DNA of 64,000 nucleotides from Shewanella putrefaciens. GTDB taxonomy: Bacteria; Pseudomonadota; Gammaproteobacteria; Enterobacterales; Shewanellaceae. This document shows, piece after piece, positions 1 through 10,392 of the stretch. The notes beneath the pieces were generated by a model. The model was not told the origin of the DNA and made no database searches. It saw only the letters and a list, made by a program, of their open reading frames with translations. The stretch lies in NCBI RefSeq assembly GCF_016406305.1, contig NZ_CP066369.1, forward strand, positions 3,552,501 to 3,616,500, written 5' to 3'. Within the stretch, counting starts at the first letter, position 1; each line of letters starts with the position of its first letter. A program made the translations under genes and the position numbers.

Positions 1-971
1 AGGTGCAAGGCGAGATGCGTCCCGTCATCTGGGTTCTGTATGCTTCATGCGTTGCCATTGGTTTGTTCTATGGTGCAGGCCTCTTTATGGGCAAACACTC
101 CAATTTAGCCATCGCCGAATACTGGCGTTGGTGGGTTGTACACTTATGGGTTGAAGGCTTCTTCGAAACCTTTGCAACAGCTGTCATTGCACTGATGTTA
201 GTTCGCTTAGGCTTGATCCGCGGCCGCAGCGCCAACGGTGCGGTATTGTTTACAACAGTGATCTTCTTAACGGGTGGCTTAATCGGCACCTTACACCACC
301 TCTATTTTACCGGCACTCCAACCTCGGTTATCGCTTGGGGCGCAATTTTCTCAGCCTTAGAAGTCGTGCCTTTAGCCATCATAGGTTTTGAGGCAATGGA
401 AACCTACCGCTTACGCAAAGCCAGTCCATGGATGCAAAGATACCATTGGGCCATTATGTTCTTTGTGGCCACCGCATTTTGGAACTTAGTCGGTGCTGGC
501 GTACTAGGATTCCTTATCAATCCACCTATCTCCCTTTATTACATACAAGGCTTAAACACCACGGCAACCCATGCTCATGCAGCATTTATGGGGGTATATG
601 GAATGCTAGGCATAGGCCTAATGCTCTTCTGCCTACGCGGTCTCACGGGCAATATGCAGTGGAATAACAAAATGCTTAAAGGAGCCTTCTGGAGTCTGAA
701 TATTGGACTGGCTGCCATGGTGTTTATGTCATTGTTACCCGTTGGTATTACGCAATTTTTTGCCGTCATCGACCATGGTTATTGGTATGCCCGTTCGCCT
801 GAGGTCATTCATAGCCCACTGGTTGAACGACTGGTATGGATGCGTATGTTTGGGGATGTGATCTTCAGTGTTGGTGGCCTATTGATGGGAGCCTTCTTGG
901 TCGATTTGATCAAAAAAGCCCTAAATAAATCACCCAAGCTTCAGGAAGAAGTATTGCAACCCAATAACTAA
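1..971 (+). CDS. norB: Quinol-dependent nitric oxide reductase NorB, C-terminal part (5' end outside window)
   Basis: Membrane enzyme of the haem-copper oxidase superfamily that reduces 2 NO to N2O with quinol electrons. Only the last ~323 residues are here; the reading frame is open to the left edge and the GTG at base 3 is an internal Val codon, not a start. Visible family motifs are HLWVEGFFE (conserved Glu near the FeB site), TLHHLYF (paired His ligands of the non-haem metal) and THAHAAFMGVYG (haem-ligand His cluster). At least seven hydrophobic helices follow one another and the protein ends in a short charged tail. The next gene is norR in the same direction, which fits NO-responsive control. 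A hairpin follows the stop codon. Confident; single-subunit qNOR is favoured over cNorB because of the sequence style, but the diagnostic N-terminal extension is outside the window. Confidence 0.9.
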   Translation, partial: VQGEMRPVIWVLYASCVAIGLFYGAGLFMGKHSNLAIAEYWRWWVVHLWVEGFFETFATAVIALMLVRLGLIRGRSANGAVLFTTVIFLTGGLIGTLHHLYFTGTPTSVIAWGAIFSALEVVPLAIIGFEAMETYRLRKASPWMQRYHWAIMFFVATAFWNLVGAGVLGFLINPPISLYYIQGLNTTATHAHAAFMGVYGMLGIGLMLFCLRGLTGNMQWNNKMLKGAFWSLNIGLAAMVFMSLLPVGITQFFAVIDHGYWYARSPEVIHSPLVERLVWMRMFGDVIFSVGGLLMGAFLVDLIKKALNKSPKLQEEVLQPNN

Positions 972-1001
972 ATACGTTCGACTAAAACCATTCTAGCCCC
1001 T

Positions 1002-1034
1002 TCCAAGGTGTCGTCACTGGCACCTTGGATTTCT
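1002..1034 (+). terminator. Probable intrinsic terminator after norB
   Basis: Nine-base perfect stem TCCAAGGTG/CACCTTGGA with a 10-base loop, followed by TTTCT. It begins 31 bases after the norB stop and would separate norB from norR. Confidence 0.6.
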
Positions 1035-1094
1035 AATATAGGACCAAGACTTATGAATATTCAGCCTGTGTTGCCCATACGTGTGTACATTTTT

Positions 1095-1147
1095 ACTGTT
1101 AACAGTGTCTAAACTACATGTGTCAATATAACAATTAATGGTATAAA
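1095..1147 (+). promoter_or_regulatory. Putative norR promoter region with 12-bp palindrome
   Basis: A perfect palindrome ACTGTTAACAGT lies at 1095-1106. Downstream, GTGTCA (1120-1125) and TATAAA (1142-1147) are spaced 16 bases apart and could form a sigma-70 promoter about 30 bases before the norR start. The palindrome could be an operator; it does not match the GT-N7-AC NorR half-site arrangement closely enough to be called one. Confidence 0.35.
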
Positions 1148-1178
1148 TCAGGGTAGCTTAGCCGTTGCTGGAGTTTTT

Positions 1179-2735
1179 ATGACCCTTAGTCAAACCGATC
1201 TTACCCGTATCGCCCTCGATATCACCTCTGGTTTAGCCCATAGGGATCGCTTTTCACGTTTACTCAACACTGTGAGGCAAAACCTACACTGTGATGCAGC
1301 AGCCCTACTCACCTTCCACGGTCAATATTTTACGCCGCTTGCCATCGATGGCTTGAATGATGATGTGCTCGGCAGACGTTTTATCCTCAACGAGCACCCA
1401 AGGCTTGAAGCCATAGCCAGAGCCGGGGATATAGTGCGTTTCCCCGCCGATAGTGAGCTTGCCGACCCCTACGATGGTTTGATCCCCAATCAAACTGGGG
1501 CACTAAAAGTCCATGCCTGCATCGGGCTGCCATTATTTGCCGATGAACGTCTTATCGGCGCAGTGACTATCGATGCCCTTAATCCCCTGCAATTTGATCA
1601 ATTCAGCAATGCCGAACTGCGTAGTTTGAGTGCCATCGCCGCCGCATCCTTAAGCAATGCCCTGCTCGTTGAAAAACTCGAGCGTATGGCGCTGAACAGC
1701 CACTCGGCCAATGCGCAGGAAAATAGCCCTAGCCTGAGCCACGATGCCGAAATTATCGGCCACTCGCCCTTGATGCAAAGCTTAAATCGAGAGATTGAAG
1801 TCGTCGCCCATAGCGATCTTAACGTGTTGATCTTAGGTGAGACAGGCACTGGCAAGGAGTTAGTGGCGCAGGCTATACATCAAAAATCCGCGAGATCAAA
1901 CAAAGCGTTAGTCTATCTAAATTGCGCCGCCCTCCCAGAGTCGGTTGCCGAGAGTGAACTCTTTGGCCATATCAAAGGCGCTTTTACCGGGGCAATCAGC
2001 CATCGCAGTGGCAAGTTTGAAATGGCCGACAAGGGGACACTCTTTCTAGACGAGATTGGCGAGTTGCCCCTCACGCTACAGGCCAAATTGCTGCGGGTAC
2101 TACAGTATGGGGACTTACAAAAAGTGGGCGATGACCGCAGCCTAAAGGTCGATGTACGCATCATTGCCGCAACCAATAAAGAGCTTAAGACGGAAGTGCT
2201 CGCCGGCCGCTTTAGGGCGGATCTCTACCATAGGTTAAGTGTGTTTCCCCTACTGGTACCGCCACTGCGGGAGCGTGAACAGGACATCACACTATTAAGC
2301 GGATTCTTTGCCGAACGCTATCGGCAAAAACTCGGGATGAAACAACTTAACTTCAGCCCCAGCAGCTTAATGTTGCTCAATCAATATACTTGGCCGGGCA
2401 ATGTGCGCGAGTTAGAACACGCTATCCATAGGGCGACAGTCCTCGCCCGCGTATCCGCAGAGGACGGCTGTTGCACCATAGAGCCACAACATTTTGATTT
2501 ACCGCTTAAACTCAGCCCCTTAGCAATGGGCCAATCGGCCATGTATTCCGCGGGCAATGGCGCGGGCACCCAGCGGGAGTTTGTTAACCTAACCCTAGCA
2601 ACTGATACATTTCAGAGTGACTACATCAAGCAGGTATTTAAGGCACAAAATAGCAATTGGGCCGCCACGGCCAGAGCCCTAGGGCTCGACCCAGGCAATC
2701 TTCATCGCCTAGCGAAACGCTTAAAGCTAAAATAA
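1179..2735 (+). CDS. norR: Nitric oxide reductase transcription regulator NorR
   Basis: Sigma-54-dependent activator that senses NO through a non-haem iron in its N-terminal GAF domain and switches on NO detoxification genes. The 518 residues show the family order: GAF (about 1-170), AAA+ domain (about 190-420) with Walker [10 protein letters not shown], the sigma-54-contact loop GAFTGA and Walker [11 protein letters not shown], then a Fis-type helix-turn-helix at the C-terminus ([19 protein letters not shown]). The ATG at 1179 is preceded by GGAG at about 8 bases. It sits directly downstream of norB in the same orientation rather than divergently as in E. coli, so its target promoter is probably upstream of norB and outside the window. 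Confidence 0.95.
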   Translation: MTLSQTDLTRIALDITSGLAHRDRFSRLLNTVRQNLHCDAAALLTFHGQYFTPLAIDGLNDDVLGRRFILNEHPRLEAIARAGDIVRFPADSELADPYDGLIPNQTGALKVHACIGLPLFADERLIGAVTIDALNPLQFDQFSNAELRSLSAIAAASLSNALLVEKLERMALNSHSANAQENSPSLSHDAEIIGHSPLMQSLNREIEVVAHSDLNVLILGETGTGKELVAQAIHQKSARSNKALVYLNCAALPESVAESELFGHIKGAFTGAISHRSGKFEMADKGTLFLDEIGELPLTLQAKLLRVLQYGDLQKVGDDRSLKVDVRIIAATNKELKTEVLAGRFRADLYHRLSVFPLLVPPLREREQDITLLSGFFAERYRQKLGMKQLNFSPSSLMLLNQYTWPGNVRELEHAIHRATVLARVSAEDGCCTIEPQHFDLPLKLSPLAMGQSAMYSAGNGAGTQREFVNLTLATDTFQSDYIKQVFKAQNSNWAATARALGLDPGNLHRLAKRLKLK

Positions 2736-2906
2736 GGCATAAATACGCTTTATAAACCATATTTCAGTTGAAATAATGTTCAAAATAAGGAAGGATGCGA
2801 GCTTCGCGCGCCAGTGCATTTTGTCCATCAAATTGTCGCTCTATTTTCGATAGAGAAAGCTGCGCTAAACACGCTTTTTTATTAACAGGAATCGTAGTAT
2901 CCGCTT

Positions 2907-3821
2907 ATGAGTATGCTTCGCACCACAGCTTTATTACTGACTTTGGCTTTCCCAAGTCTTTCCGCTTTAGCAACGGAATATCCCCTGCCGTCTCCAAAGA
3001 GTCGGTTAGTTGGCGAAAACCAGTATTACACAGTACCTGAAGGCAAACACACCCTCGAAGATATCGCCGCCAAATTCCAACTCGGCTTGAGTAACTTGCT
3101 GGAAGCAAACCCAGGTGTCGATCCTTTTCTGCCTACACCAGGCAGTAAGCTATTAATTCCTCAGCAGTTAATTCTGCCAAATGCGCCGCGTGAAGGTATA
3201 GTGATCAACGTCGCTGAGATGCGCTTATACTACTATCCCAAGGGCAAGAAAACCGTTGAAGTCTTACCTATTGGCATAGGCCAAATCGGTAAAGACACAC
3301 CCGAAAATTGGGTGACCAGCGTACAACGCAAACGCGCCAACCCAACTTGGACTCCCACACCACGCATCCGCAAAGAATACGCCGCTAAGGGCGAAATCCT
3401 ACCTGCGGTATGGCCAGCGGGTCCAGACAACCCAATGGGATTATATGCGCTGTATATCGGCAACCTATATGCCATCCACGGGACTAACGCGAGTTTTGGC
3501 ATAGGTTTACGGGTCAGCCAAGGCTGCGTGCGTTTACGCCACGATGATATCGAGCATTTGTTCAAGAATGTACCAGTAGGAACCCGCGTACAATTTGTGA
3601 ACCAGCCGATTAAAGTAACCGAAGAGCCTGACGGCAAGCGCTACTTAGCAGTACATCAGCCGCTGTCGCGTACTGTGGCTGAATTTGAATCTACTGAGCC
3701 GGTCTCAATATCCTTACCCAAGGATGTGGCTAAATTTATCGCGAAGGCGGATACCGACTCTTCAGTGATCAAAAAGCTGCTTGATGAGCGTACTGGCGTG
3801 CCTACGGTTATCAATCAGTAA
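2907..3821 (+). CDS. L,D-transpeptidase with LysM domain (ErfK/YbiS/YcfS family)
   Basis: Periplasmic enzyme that cross-links peptidoglycan stems or attaches proteins to meso-DAP. The protein (304 residues) has a signal peptide ending around ALAT, a LysM-type peptidoglycan-binding segment (about 40-85, [20 protein letters not shown]) and a YkuD catalytic domain (about 97-232). The catalytic signature is complete: the HGTN motif followed by SQGCVRL with the nucleophilic Cys. A C-terminal extension of ~70 residues has no motif I recognise. The gene stands alone between norR and a convergent gene and ends at a strong bidirectional terminator. Which of the Ybi/Ycf/Erf paralogues it equals cannot be decided here. 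Confidence 0.9.
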   Translation: MSMLRTTALLLTLAFPSLSALATEYPLPSPKSRLVGENQYYTVPEGKHTLEDIAAKFQLGLSNLLEANPGVDPFLPTPGSKLLIPQQLILPNAPREGIVINVAEMRLYYYPKGKKTVEVLPIGIGQIGKDTPENWVTSVQRKRANPTWTPTPRIRKEYAAKGEILPAVWPAGPDNPMGLYALYIGNLYAIHGTNASFGIGLRVSQGCVRLRHDDIEHLFKNVPVGTRVQFVNQPIKVTEEPDGKRYLAVHQPLSRTVAEFESTEPVSISLPKDVAKFIAKADTDSSVIKKLLDERTGVPTVINQ

Positions 3822-3830
3822 TACGACGCA

Positions 3831-3870
3831 GATAAAAAAATACCCGCATATAGGCGGGTATTTTTTTATC
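3831..3870. terminator. Bidirectional intrinsic terminator
   Basis: Near-perfect hairpin with stem TACCCGC/GCGGGTA flanked by A7 on the left and T7 on the right, so it can act on both strands. It lies between the convergent L,D-transpeptidase and AstE-like genes. Confidence 0.9.
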
Positions 3871-3884
3871 TATAAACAGGCTTT

Positions 3885-4712
3885 TCAATCACATAATGGC
3901 GCACAAAGGGCCAAAAAGTGCGTCATCGCCGCACTATTGGCCAGCACCCTTTGGTCGAAGTTTTGCAGCGCTGGCGTTTCAGTACAGGCACCGACACGGG
4001 CGCCACTACGCACTAAACATGCCTCGAAGGATGTGTCGAAGTGATTGAAGATCAAGCCATCTTTCACTGGGCATCCGTCAATTTCACCGTCTACGGCAAT
4101 CGGGAAGTATCCGCCTAAGGTGTCCCGTAAATCGAGGCTAAAACGCCCGGGGACTTGGCTTGGCTCGAATGAATACACATAGGCCTCACGACTCAACACA
4201 TCTTCATGGCAGGTTAAAATGCCGTCGCGGCTCGCGGCAATCAACAGCTGGGCATGTTCTAACAACAACTTACCCTCAACCGAGGTGGTTTCATTCGCCT
4301 TAGGTTTACCATTTTCAAACACAAACCCACGGTTAGGGTTCTCGCCAAACTTATTGAATCTATGGCCACGGCTAAATCCCGTGGGATTAACTAGGGGTAA
4401 TAAGCTTAAATTCACTCGCTCGAATAATTCGGGGGAAGCTTCGCTTAAAAAGTGCAGTAATCCCCAAGGGCCTGCGGACTCTTCGCCATGGAAACCTGCG
4501 CTGATCAGTAATGACGGTAAGCCTGACTTAGCGGCGGGAGATTGATACAAACTGACGCTGTATTTACTCACTTCACCCAATTTCTTCTCAACCATGCCCA
4601 AACGGGACATTTCCTGTTCAAGCAACAGATAAAAATTGTCAATATCAGTGCTTTCACAGTTAAAAATATCACTTTTCCACTGAAAGGATTCGAACGGGGA
4701 TCTGCTAACCAT
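3885..4712 (-). CDS. M14/AstE-AspA-type zinc deacylase or carboxypeptidase
   Basis: A 275-residue protein of the succinylglutamate desuccinylase/aspartoacylase branch of the zinc carboxypeptidase fold. The zinc-binding HxxE appears as SAGFHGEESAGPWG (residues ~73-86), followed by the NPTGFSRGHRFN segment typical of the family and, near the C-terminus, GACTETPALQ, which carries the candidate catalytic Glu. No signal peptide is visible, so it is probably cytosolic. It is not next to other arginine-degradation (ast) genes, so the substrate is open and I do not assign astE. ATG start at 4712; the ribosome site is weak. Confidence 0.8.
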   Translation of the reverse strand: MVSRSPFESFQWKSDIFNCESTDIDNFYLLLEQEMSRLGMVEKKLGEVSKYSVSLYQSPAAKSGLPSLLISAGFHGEESAGPWGLLHFLSEASPELFERVNLSLLPLVNPTGFSRGHRFNKFGENPNRGFVFENGKPKANETTSVEGKLLLEHAQLLIAASRDGILTCHEDVLSREAYVYSFEPSQVPGRFSLDLRDTLGGYFPIAVDGEIDGCPVKDGLIFNHFDTSFEACLVRSGARVGACTETPALQNFDQRVLANSAAMTHFLALCAPLCD

Positions 4713-4878
4713 ATCTTGTACTTATGCCAGAAAAAGAACTGTGCCATCATAGCAGTTCTTTTCAAAAACTGAATGCTATTCAACTGATTTAGATAAAATC
4801 CGATGAGCCACAAATGCTGTCGTCAAAAACACAGCCCCATAGGATAACGGTCGCTACACCATTGAGACGGGAGATGAA

Positions 4879-6294
4879 ATGAAAACCCAAGTCAGCTTCT
4901 ATATTGCCTTTATCGCGAGTATTTTCAGCCCAGCGCTTAAGGCCCAATGCCATATCCTTGGTGCACAGCCCCTGTACCAACTAGAGTCACGCATCGAAAC
5001 CTATACCTTAGCGAATGGACTAAGAGTCCGTTTATTGCCATTAGAAGATAAACAAACCCTGACCATCGCCAGCCAATTCAATGTTGGCGCCAGAAACGAA
5101 GCCAAGGGCCAAAGCGGTTACGCCCACTTATTCGAACATATGCTATTCAAGGGCAGCGAAAACGCCCCCAGCGACACCTATGCCCAGCAATTTAGCGCCC
5201 TTGGTGCGCGTTTTAATGCCAGCACCCATTTTGATTACACAAATTATTTTGTGACTCTGCCTAGCCAAGCGTTAGAACTGGCTTTGTACCTCGAAGCGGA
5301 CCGCTTTATTCGCCCAAGCTTGAATGCGACCACAGTGAAAAATCAGCAGGAAACTGTGCTGCAGGAAATGGCCCAGACCATAGATAATCAGCCCTATGTC
5401 CGCAGTGCGATGGAGTTTTTACTCGCGCAGGTCGAAGGCACCGCATATGGCCACGGCGTCATTGGCAGTCGCGAAGATATCACCCAATCCACGCCCGAGA
5501 GCTTAACCGCCTTTCACCGAGCCTATTATCGCCCCGATACCATGCAGCTCTCCCTCGTGGGACAACTGAGCCCTGAGGTTAAAACCCTTATTGCACAACA
5601 TTTTGGCGCTTGGTCGCAGCCCACTCAAGCGGTTCCATCTTTTAGTGCGCTGAACATCACGCCTAAACCCGTGCATGCCGAATTAGTCGATGAACGTGGC
5701 CCTTGGCCTGGTCTGTTACTCGCTTGGCATACTGTGGGCAAAGACCACCCGGATGCCGCAGCGATTCGTTTACTTGAGGCCCATTTATTCCAAAATACCG
5801 CCAGTGCCTTGGCCCAAATTAGCCAACATAATCCTGACCAAATGCTCAGCTATTCCCTGCCCTTTGAGTTAGAAAATCATGGGATTGCCAATATTGTGCT
5901 GGTTCCGCGGGCGCGGGCCTCACTCGATGACTTAACCCAAAAAGTGCAGGGGCTTGTCGCACAAACCCAGCAACAGGCTCTAGATGAAACACGCCTGTGC
6001 ACACTCAAACAAGTGTGGTTAAACAATCGATTAGAGCAACTAGGTGACACTCAAACCTTAGCCACTCAGCTGTCGGCGACCCCAGAGCAAGATAAAGACC
6101 ACCCCTTTACAGCACAGTGGCAGCGGATAAATGCTGTCACGGCCGATGATATCCAAAGAGTTGCAAAACAGTATTTTAATCAAGACTATGTGCGGGTCGA
6201 CCTATTACCGCCTTGGTATATTCGCTGGGGGAAAACCCTGCTGGAATGGTTGCCAGATGGGACAAGCGATAGCCTAGAGGAGGCCGTACTGTGA
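4879..6294 (+). CDS. M16 zinc peptidase, catalytic subunit (insulinase/pitrilysin family)
   Basis: Secreted or periplasmic metalloprotease of 471 residues. A short signal peptide (about 1-22) is followed by the inverted zinc motif HLFEH within GYAHLFEHMLFKG, and downstream by the distal Glu region (QQETVLQEMAQ). The length matches a one-half (two-domain) M16B subunit. The ATG at 4879 has GGGAG seven bases upstream. The next gene overlaps by four bases (ATGA) and encodes a non-catalytic M16 partner, so the two are probably co-translated and form a heterodimer like the mitochondrial-processing-peptidase type pairs known in bacteria. Confidence 0.9.
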   Translation: MKTQVSFYIAFIASIFSPALKAQCHILGAQPLYQLESRIETYTLANGLRVRLLPLEDKQTLTIASQFNVGARNEAKGQSGYAHLFEHMLFKGSENAPSDTYAQQFSALGARFNASTHFDYTNYFVTLPSQALELALYLEADRFIRPSLNATTVKNQQETVLQEMAQTIDNQPYVRSAMEFLLAQVEGTAYGHGVIGSREDITQSTPESLTAFHRAYYRPDTMQLSLVGQLSPEVKTLIAQHFGAWSQPTQAVPSFSALNITPKPVHAELVDERGPWPGLLLAWHTVGKDHPDAAAIRLLEAHLFQNTASALAQISQHNPDQMLSYSLPFELENHGIANIVLVPRARASLDDLTQKVQGLVAQTQQQALDETRLCTLKQVWLNNRLEQLGDTQTLATQLSATPEQDKDHPFTAQWQRINAVTADDIQRVAKQYFNQDYVRVDLLPPWYIRWGKTLLEWLPDGTSDSLEEAVL

Positions 6295-7859
6295 TGAATC
6301 AATCAGTGATAAATCAATCAGGGATGACTCATACAATGTCAAAGCGGCTACAAAGCCTAATAGGCTGTGCTGCGGCGTTATTACTTGGCGCCTGTCAGCA
6401 AACACACATCGTCTTTACCCCGAGCAAGCCGCCAAGTCTAGCGAGTTTTGATACGCTCGCTTCCCCTGCTTTACCTAAGAGTGGTGTTATCATACCCGCT
6501 ACGGAGCAGGCGTTTACGGATGAAGTCCCTGCATCATTGAATTTACCCTATCGGTTACATAGGGAAGTCGCGACTCAAGCCCATCTGAACCACAGGGTCA
6601 GTTTAGCCGCAATAAGTCCGCACATTCCCTTTGATAATCCAGATATTTTGCAGATTGCCTTTCAAGAAAAAGCCCGTTCACTCGCCATTAGCCGCGCAGA
6701 TCCCTGCCTTGAAACCTTGAATATTCGCGTCACCTTACACAGCATTAATTTAAGCCTCGCCTGCCCCGGCGAGGTCAACCATCTCTACGACTCGCTACTG
6801 CTATTTTGGCAACCAGATACCTTCGATGGCGCGACAACCGCTGCCGTCGACATTGATAATATTCGTCGCCAACTCAAGCTTAATAAGCACTTAAATGCTT
6901 TTAGTGGCGCCGAGATAGACAAAGTGTGGCGCGATAAACTGCTCGGGCCTGAGCATCCCTACAATAGAGTGCTTAATAATGATGCCCTGTTCGACTCACT
7001 CACCCTAAAACTACTGCAGCAAATCCAGCGCCAGGCGGCAACGCAGGCGCAGTGGCATCTGTTTCTACCCAGCGCACAGACCAAAAATGCCGAATTTGAC
7101 CTGCAAGCCAGCATAAAGCAATGGCCAATATGGGATAAATCGTTGCCACAGGCAGAGAAGCCCGAGATGGCAAAACCTAAACAAACCAAGAGGATTTACC
7201 TTATCGATGCGCCGGGCAGCGTACAAACCCAAGTCCGCATTGGCTATGCACTGGATGATGCCCTAAGCCCTAGCATCAATGAGATGAACCATGTAGCTAG
7301 GCCGCAAGAACTCAGTCCACAGGACACAGCCTTAAGTTGCCGCAGTTTGGCCGCATTGATGGGCCGCAGCTTTTCGGGCCGGCTCTACTATGATTTACGG
7401 GAAAAACGCGGCCTCACCTACGGCATTTACGGCCAATGTGCTAACGCCCCGCTCTCCAGCAGCATCAAATTTTATGGCAGCACAGCCATAGAACATACGG
7501 GCGCCTTTGTGGCGGGAATAATCGATCACCTCGCGCTCGTTAAAACACAAAGCGCCAGCCAAGGCGAAATCGATGCCCTAAAAACCTATTTGATGGGTGA
7601 GGATTTACTCAGCCAAGACAACGAGATCCAGCGTGAAAGCCAGTATATCCACCAAGTCGCCACAGGCTTAACTCAGGCACAAGTGCAGCAACTGAACGCA
7701 GAGTTACAGGCTCTGACGCCCAAAAAGCTGCAGCAATTAGCCAACGGAGCGTTTAGCGGTGAACCATTGATTATTTTACGGGGGGATATCGACAGCATTA
7801 TCCCCGACTTAGCCGCTAAACTGCCGGAATGGCAGTTGGAAAAGATCAAGGTCAATTAG
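6291..7859 (+). CDS. M16 family lipoprotein, non-catalytic partner subunit
   Basis: The 522-residue partner of the preceding peptidase. No HxxEH motif is present, but the C-terminal M16 R/Y motif is clear (GRSFSGRLYYDLREKRGLTYG), which in heterodimeric M16 enzymes helps bind substrate. A lipobox LLGAC follows a hydrophobic stretch, so the protein is likely a lipoprotein facing the periplasm. The annotated start overlaps the upstream stop; an in-frame ATG at 6336 (residue 16) gives a cleaner signal peptide and may be the true start. The zapE-like gene follows after 10 bases, so all three are probably one operon. Confidence 0.87.
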   Translation: MMNQSVINQSGMTHTMSKRLQSLIGCAAALLLGACQQTHIVFTPSKPPSLASFDTLASPALPKSGVIIPATEQAFTDEVPASLNLPYRLHREVATQAHLNHRVSLAAISPHIPFDNPDILQIAFQEKARSLAISRADPCLETLNIRVTLHSINLSLACPGEVNHLYDSLLLFWQPDTFDGATTAAVDIDNIRRQLKLNKHLNAFSGAEIDKVWRDKLLGPEHPYNRVLNNDALFDSLTLKLLQQIQRQAATQAQWHLFLPSAQTKNAEFDLQASIKQWPIWDKSLPQAEKPEMAKPKQTKRIYLIDAPGSVQTQVRIGYALDDALSPSINEMNHVARPQELSPQDTALSCRSLAALMGRSFSGRLYYDLREKRGLTYGIYGQCANAPLSSSIKFYGSTAIEHTGAFVAGIIDHLALVKTQSASQGEIDALKTYLMGEDLLSQDNEIQRESQYIHQVATGLTQAQVQQLNAELQALTPKKLQQLANGAFSGEPLIILRGDIDSIIPDLAAKLPEWQLEKIKVN

Positions 7860-7869
7860 GTCAAGTTAT

Positions 7870-9084
7870 ATGGCTAACACTATGCTTTTTAATCAGTTAA
7901 TCGCTCAAAACACCCCCATATCGCCACTGGCTATTTATCAAGCCAAAGTGGGGGTGGATTTGATGGAAGATCCCGCTCAGCAACAGGCCGTTTTAGCCCT
8001 AGAGGAACTGTTCCATCAACTGAGTTCCAGCCCTAAACAAACCAGCCTAAAACGAGCCACTCAGCTCAAAGGGTTGTATCTGTGGGGCGATGTCGGTCGG
8101 GGCAAAACCTTTCTGATGGATTTATTCTTCGATTGCTTGCCGAGTGAAGGTAAGTTAAGGCTGCATTTTCATCGTTTTATGGCACGTATCCACCAGGCAT
8201 TGCGGCAACATTCAGGGCAACGAGATCCCTTAAAACTGATCGCCAACAATCTCGCCAAAGAATGTAAGGTGCTGTGTTTCGATGAGTTTTTTGTATCGGA
8301 CATTGGCGATGCCATGATACTTGCTGGCCTATTTGAACAACTATTCGAGCAAGGTGTGATACTTGTCGCCACCTCTAATATTCCCATCGACCGCCTATAC
8401 GAAAATGGGCTGGCTAGACACAAATTTTTGCCCTGTATCGCACTGCTACAAAAGCACACGCAAATGCTTCACCTCAATGGTAGCCAAGATCATAGAATGC
8501 ACGCTTTAGCCGATGAGGTATCAGAGGAGGCATTGGCCTCAACGTCCCAGAATATAGCCCCCATAGGTGTGCTTGATTTCGATAGTATATTCAATAAATT
8601 AACCAAAAATGCTCCCAGCATAGACCAGAGCCACATTCGTATCTGTCAGCGTCACATTCCCATTATCCGCGCAACCCTTAGCAATGAGCAGCCGTCGGTC
8701 GCTTGGTTTGATTTTAATGCCCTGTGTGATGGCCCAAGATCCCAATTGGACTATATCGAAATTGCCAGTAAATTTAATATCTTAATGCTAAGTAATGTGC
8801 CCAGACTCGGAGGCGAAGTGAAAGGTTGGATCCGCGCCCGCGGCACGGAAGATGGCACAGGTGAAAACCAAGCCGAAACCACGGGGGAGCGTAAACTCTC
8901 CTACGCTGCCAATGATGATCCAGCACGGCGTTTTATCAGCCTTATCGATGAGTTATACGATCAAAACGTAATCTTATATTTAAGCTGTGAAGTGCCACTT
9001 AAAGAACTCTATCAGGGCGGCGCCCTCAGCTTCGAATTTCGCCGCACCTATAGCCGTTTAATAGAAATGAGCCGAAGCACTTAA
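7870..9084 (+). CDS. AFG1/ZapE family ATPase
   Basis: A 404-residue P-loop ATPase of the AFG1/LACE1 family, to which the E. coli cell-division factor ZapE belongs. Walker A is LWGDVGRGKTFLMDLFF (about residue 75) and Walker B is CFDEFFVSDIGDAM. The C-terminal FRRTYSRLIEM segment is also typical. It is longer than E. coli ZapE (about 375 residues) through loops rich in charged residues around 220-240 and 320-340. It follows the two M16 genes closely. Since zapE itself is often located elsewhere, this could be a second family member, so I do not give a symbol. Confidence 0.85.
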   Translation: MANTMLFNQLIAQNTPISPLAIYQAKVGVDLMEDPAQQQAVLALEELFHQLSSSPKQTSLKRATQLKGLYLWGDVGRGKTFLMDLFFDCLPSEGKLRLHFHRFMARIHQALRQHSGQRDPLKLIANNLAKECKVLCFDEFFVSDIGDAMILAGLFEQLFEQGVILVATSNIPIDRLYENGLARHKFLPCIALLQKHTQMLHLNGSQDHRMHALADEVSEEALASTSQNIAPIGVLDFDSIFNKLTKNAPSIDQSHIRICQRHIPIIRATLSNEQPSVAWFDFNALCDGPRSQLDYIEIASKFNILMLSNVPRLGGEVKGWIRARGTEDGTGENQAETTGERKLSYAANDDPARRFISLIDELYDQNVILYLSCEVPLKELYQGGALSFEFRRTYSRLIEMSRST

Positions 9085-9271
9085 CATTTTTGTCGTTAAC
9101 GCCCTGACAAAAACCTGGTCAAATTCAGCAAACGAAGTGGGAGACCTTAAGTGCTTTTGGACAAAAAACGAGCTGAATTTTCGCGGAATTATCTTCATTT
9201 CGGATAAACAAAAATAATCCCAAGCGCTGAATCGTGAGCAGTGATGAGCTTAAGGATGTAATGCTTGGCTT

Positions 9272-10306
9272 TTAAGGGTGCAAAGTTTGACTTGAGGCTT
9301 TGCCTTTACACCATTTCCCGCTGTTGTGCTGCTTTTTAAACTCGCACATGCTATCCCATCGACCACTTATGCCACTGTATTGACGGCGAAACTCTTTCGC
9401 TGATGTGAGCCACGCATCTGGCGCTATGCCTAGTTCATTGAGTAGTTTGGGTCGTTGATTATCGATATAGCCTTTTTTATCAAGGCGGATGGCCCGGCCT
9501 GTCCAATCAATCAGTTCCAGATAATCGGCAAAATGAAACGGAATGCCAGATTGCTGACTTAGATGTGTTGAACCATCAAATGTGGCGAGGGACTTGTGTG
9601 TTGTTTGCAGTAGTTTATTTGCGGATTTAACTTGTGTTTTAAGTGAAGTAAAAGTGTTGTCTTGCTGGTTTAGTGAATTAATTCGCTCTTGAATCGATGT
9701 AAAATCAGAGGATTGCAAAGAGTCGGCAATGCCTGCTCGAATGGGGTTTAAATCTACGTACATCATACACGCCAGTAATGCTTGCTCATCTAGTAACGCT
9801 TGGGATTTGAAACGACCTTCCCAAAAGGCGCCTTTACACTCATCTTCTCGATTTGCTTTACGGGCAATCCCTTCATTTAGGCAGCGCATAAACCAAGAGA
9901 TACTGCTCAATCGCTCATGCCACTCGGCAAGTAAGCCATCGAGTAACATCACTTCACCGTCGATTAAAGCATCACCATTCATATACTTAGAGGCGACAGC
10001 ATGGCCTTTAGTGATTTGACACCAGCGGCTGATAATGTCTTTCTGTGTTAACGATTTTGCCTTGTCGACATCAATTTTAAGCACTAAATGATAGTGGTTA
10101 CTCATCACCGCATAGGCGCAAATATCGATACAGAAAATAGCAGATAATGCCTTGATTTTATCGACAATCCAGCCACGTCGATGCTCATAACTACGGCCCG
10201 TGAGTTTATCCTCACCACACAAAAAAGCCCTACGAACACAGCGATTTATCACATGATAGAAAGGCGTCGCACTGGCATCAATTAACTGTCTTCTGGCCGA
10301 GGTCAT
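9272..10306 (-). mobile_element. REP-associated tyrosine transposase (RAYT, Y1_Tnp family)
   Basis: A 344-residue single-strand HUH transposase of the TnpA_REP branch of IS200/IS605 enzymes. The HUH signature is visible in AYAVMSNHYHLVLKID and the catalytic Tyr is expected in the segment around GAFWEGRFKSQALLDEQALL, followed by the family phrase YVDLNPIRAGIA. The start is taken at the ATG at 10306 because GGAG lies six bases upstream; a GTG four codons earlier (10318) is less likely. Such genes are domesticated and are thought to move REP palindromes; two REP-like elements occur at 32.9 and 35.8 kb. The 5' end and leader of this gene are duplicated just upstream. Confidence 0.88.
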
Positions 10307-10392
10307 AGCAAACTCCACACAGACAAAATCAGGATAACTTAAAGCCTAGTAGAAGGGACTGAAAAACACAAAAAGACATGGCTGTCCTTGCC
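10164..10392. repeat. Tandem duplication, copy 1 (5' end of RAYT gene)
   Basis: This 229-bp block recurs at 10422-10650 with only about a dozen substitutions, period 258. It covers the first ~50 codons of the intact transposase gene, its ribosome site and ~85 bp of leader. Confidence 0.9.

Noticed and set aside
2795..3108. Frames overlapping the L,D-transpeptidase start on both strands
   Set aside because: They overlap the signal peptide coding region and lack protein-like features.
9088..9112. Hairpin TTTTTGTC/GACAAAAA after the ZapE-like gene as a terminator
   Set aside because: The stem is AT-only and no T-run follows on the plus strand.
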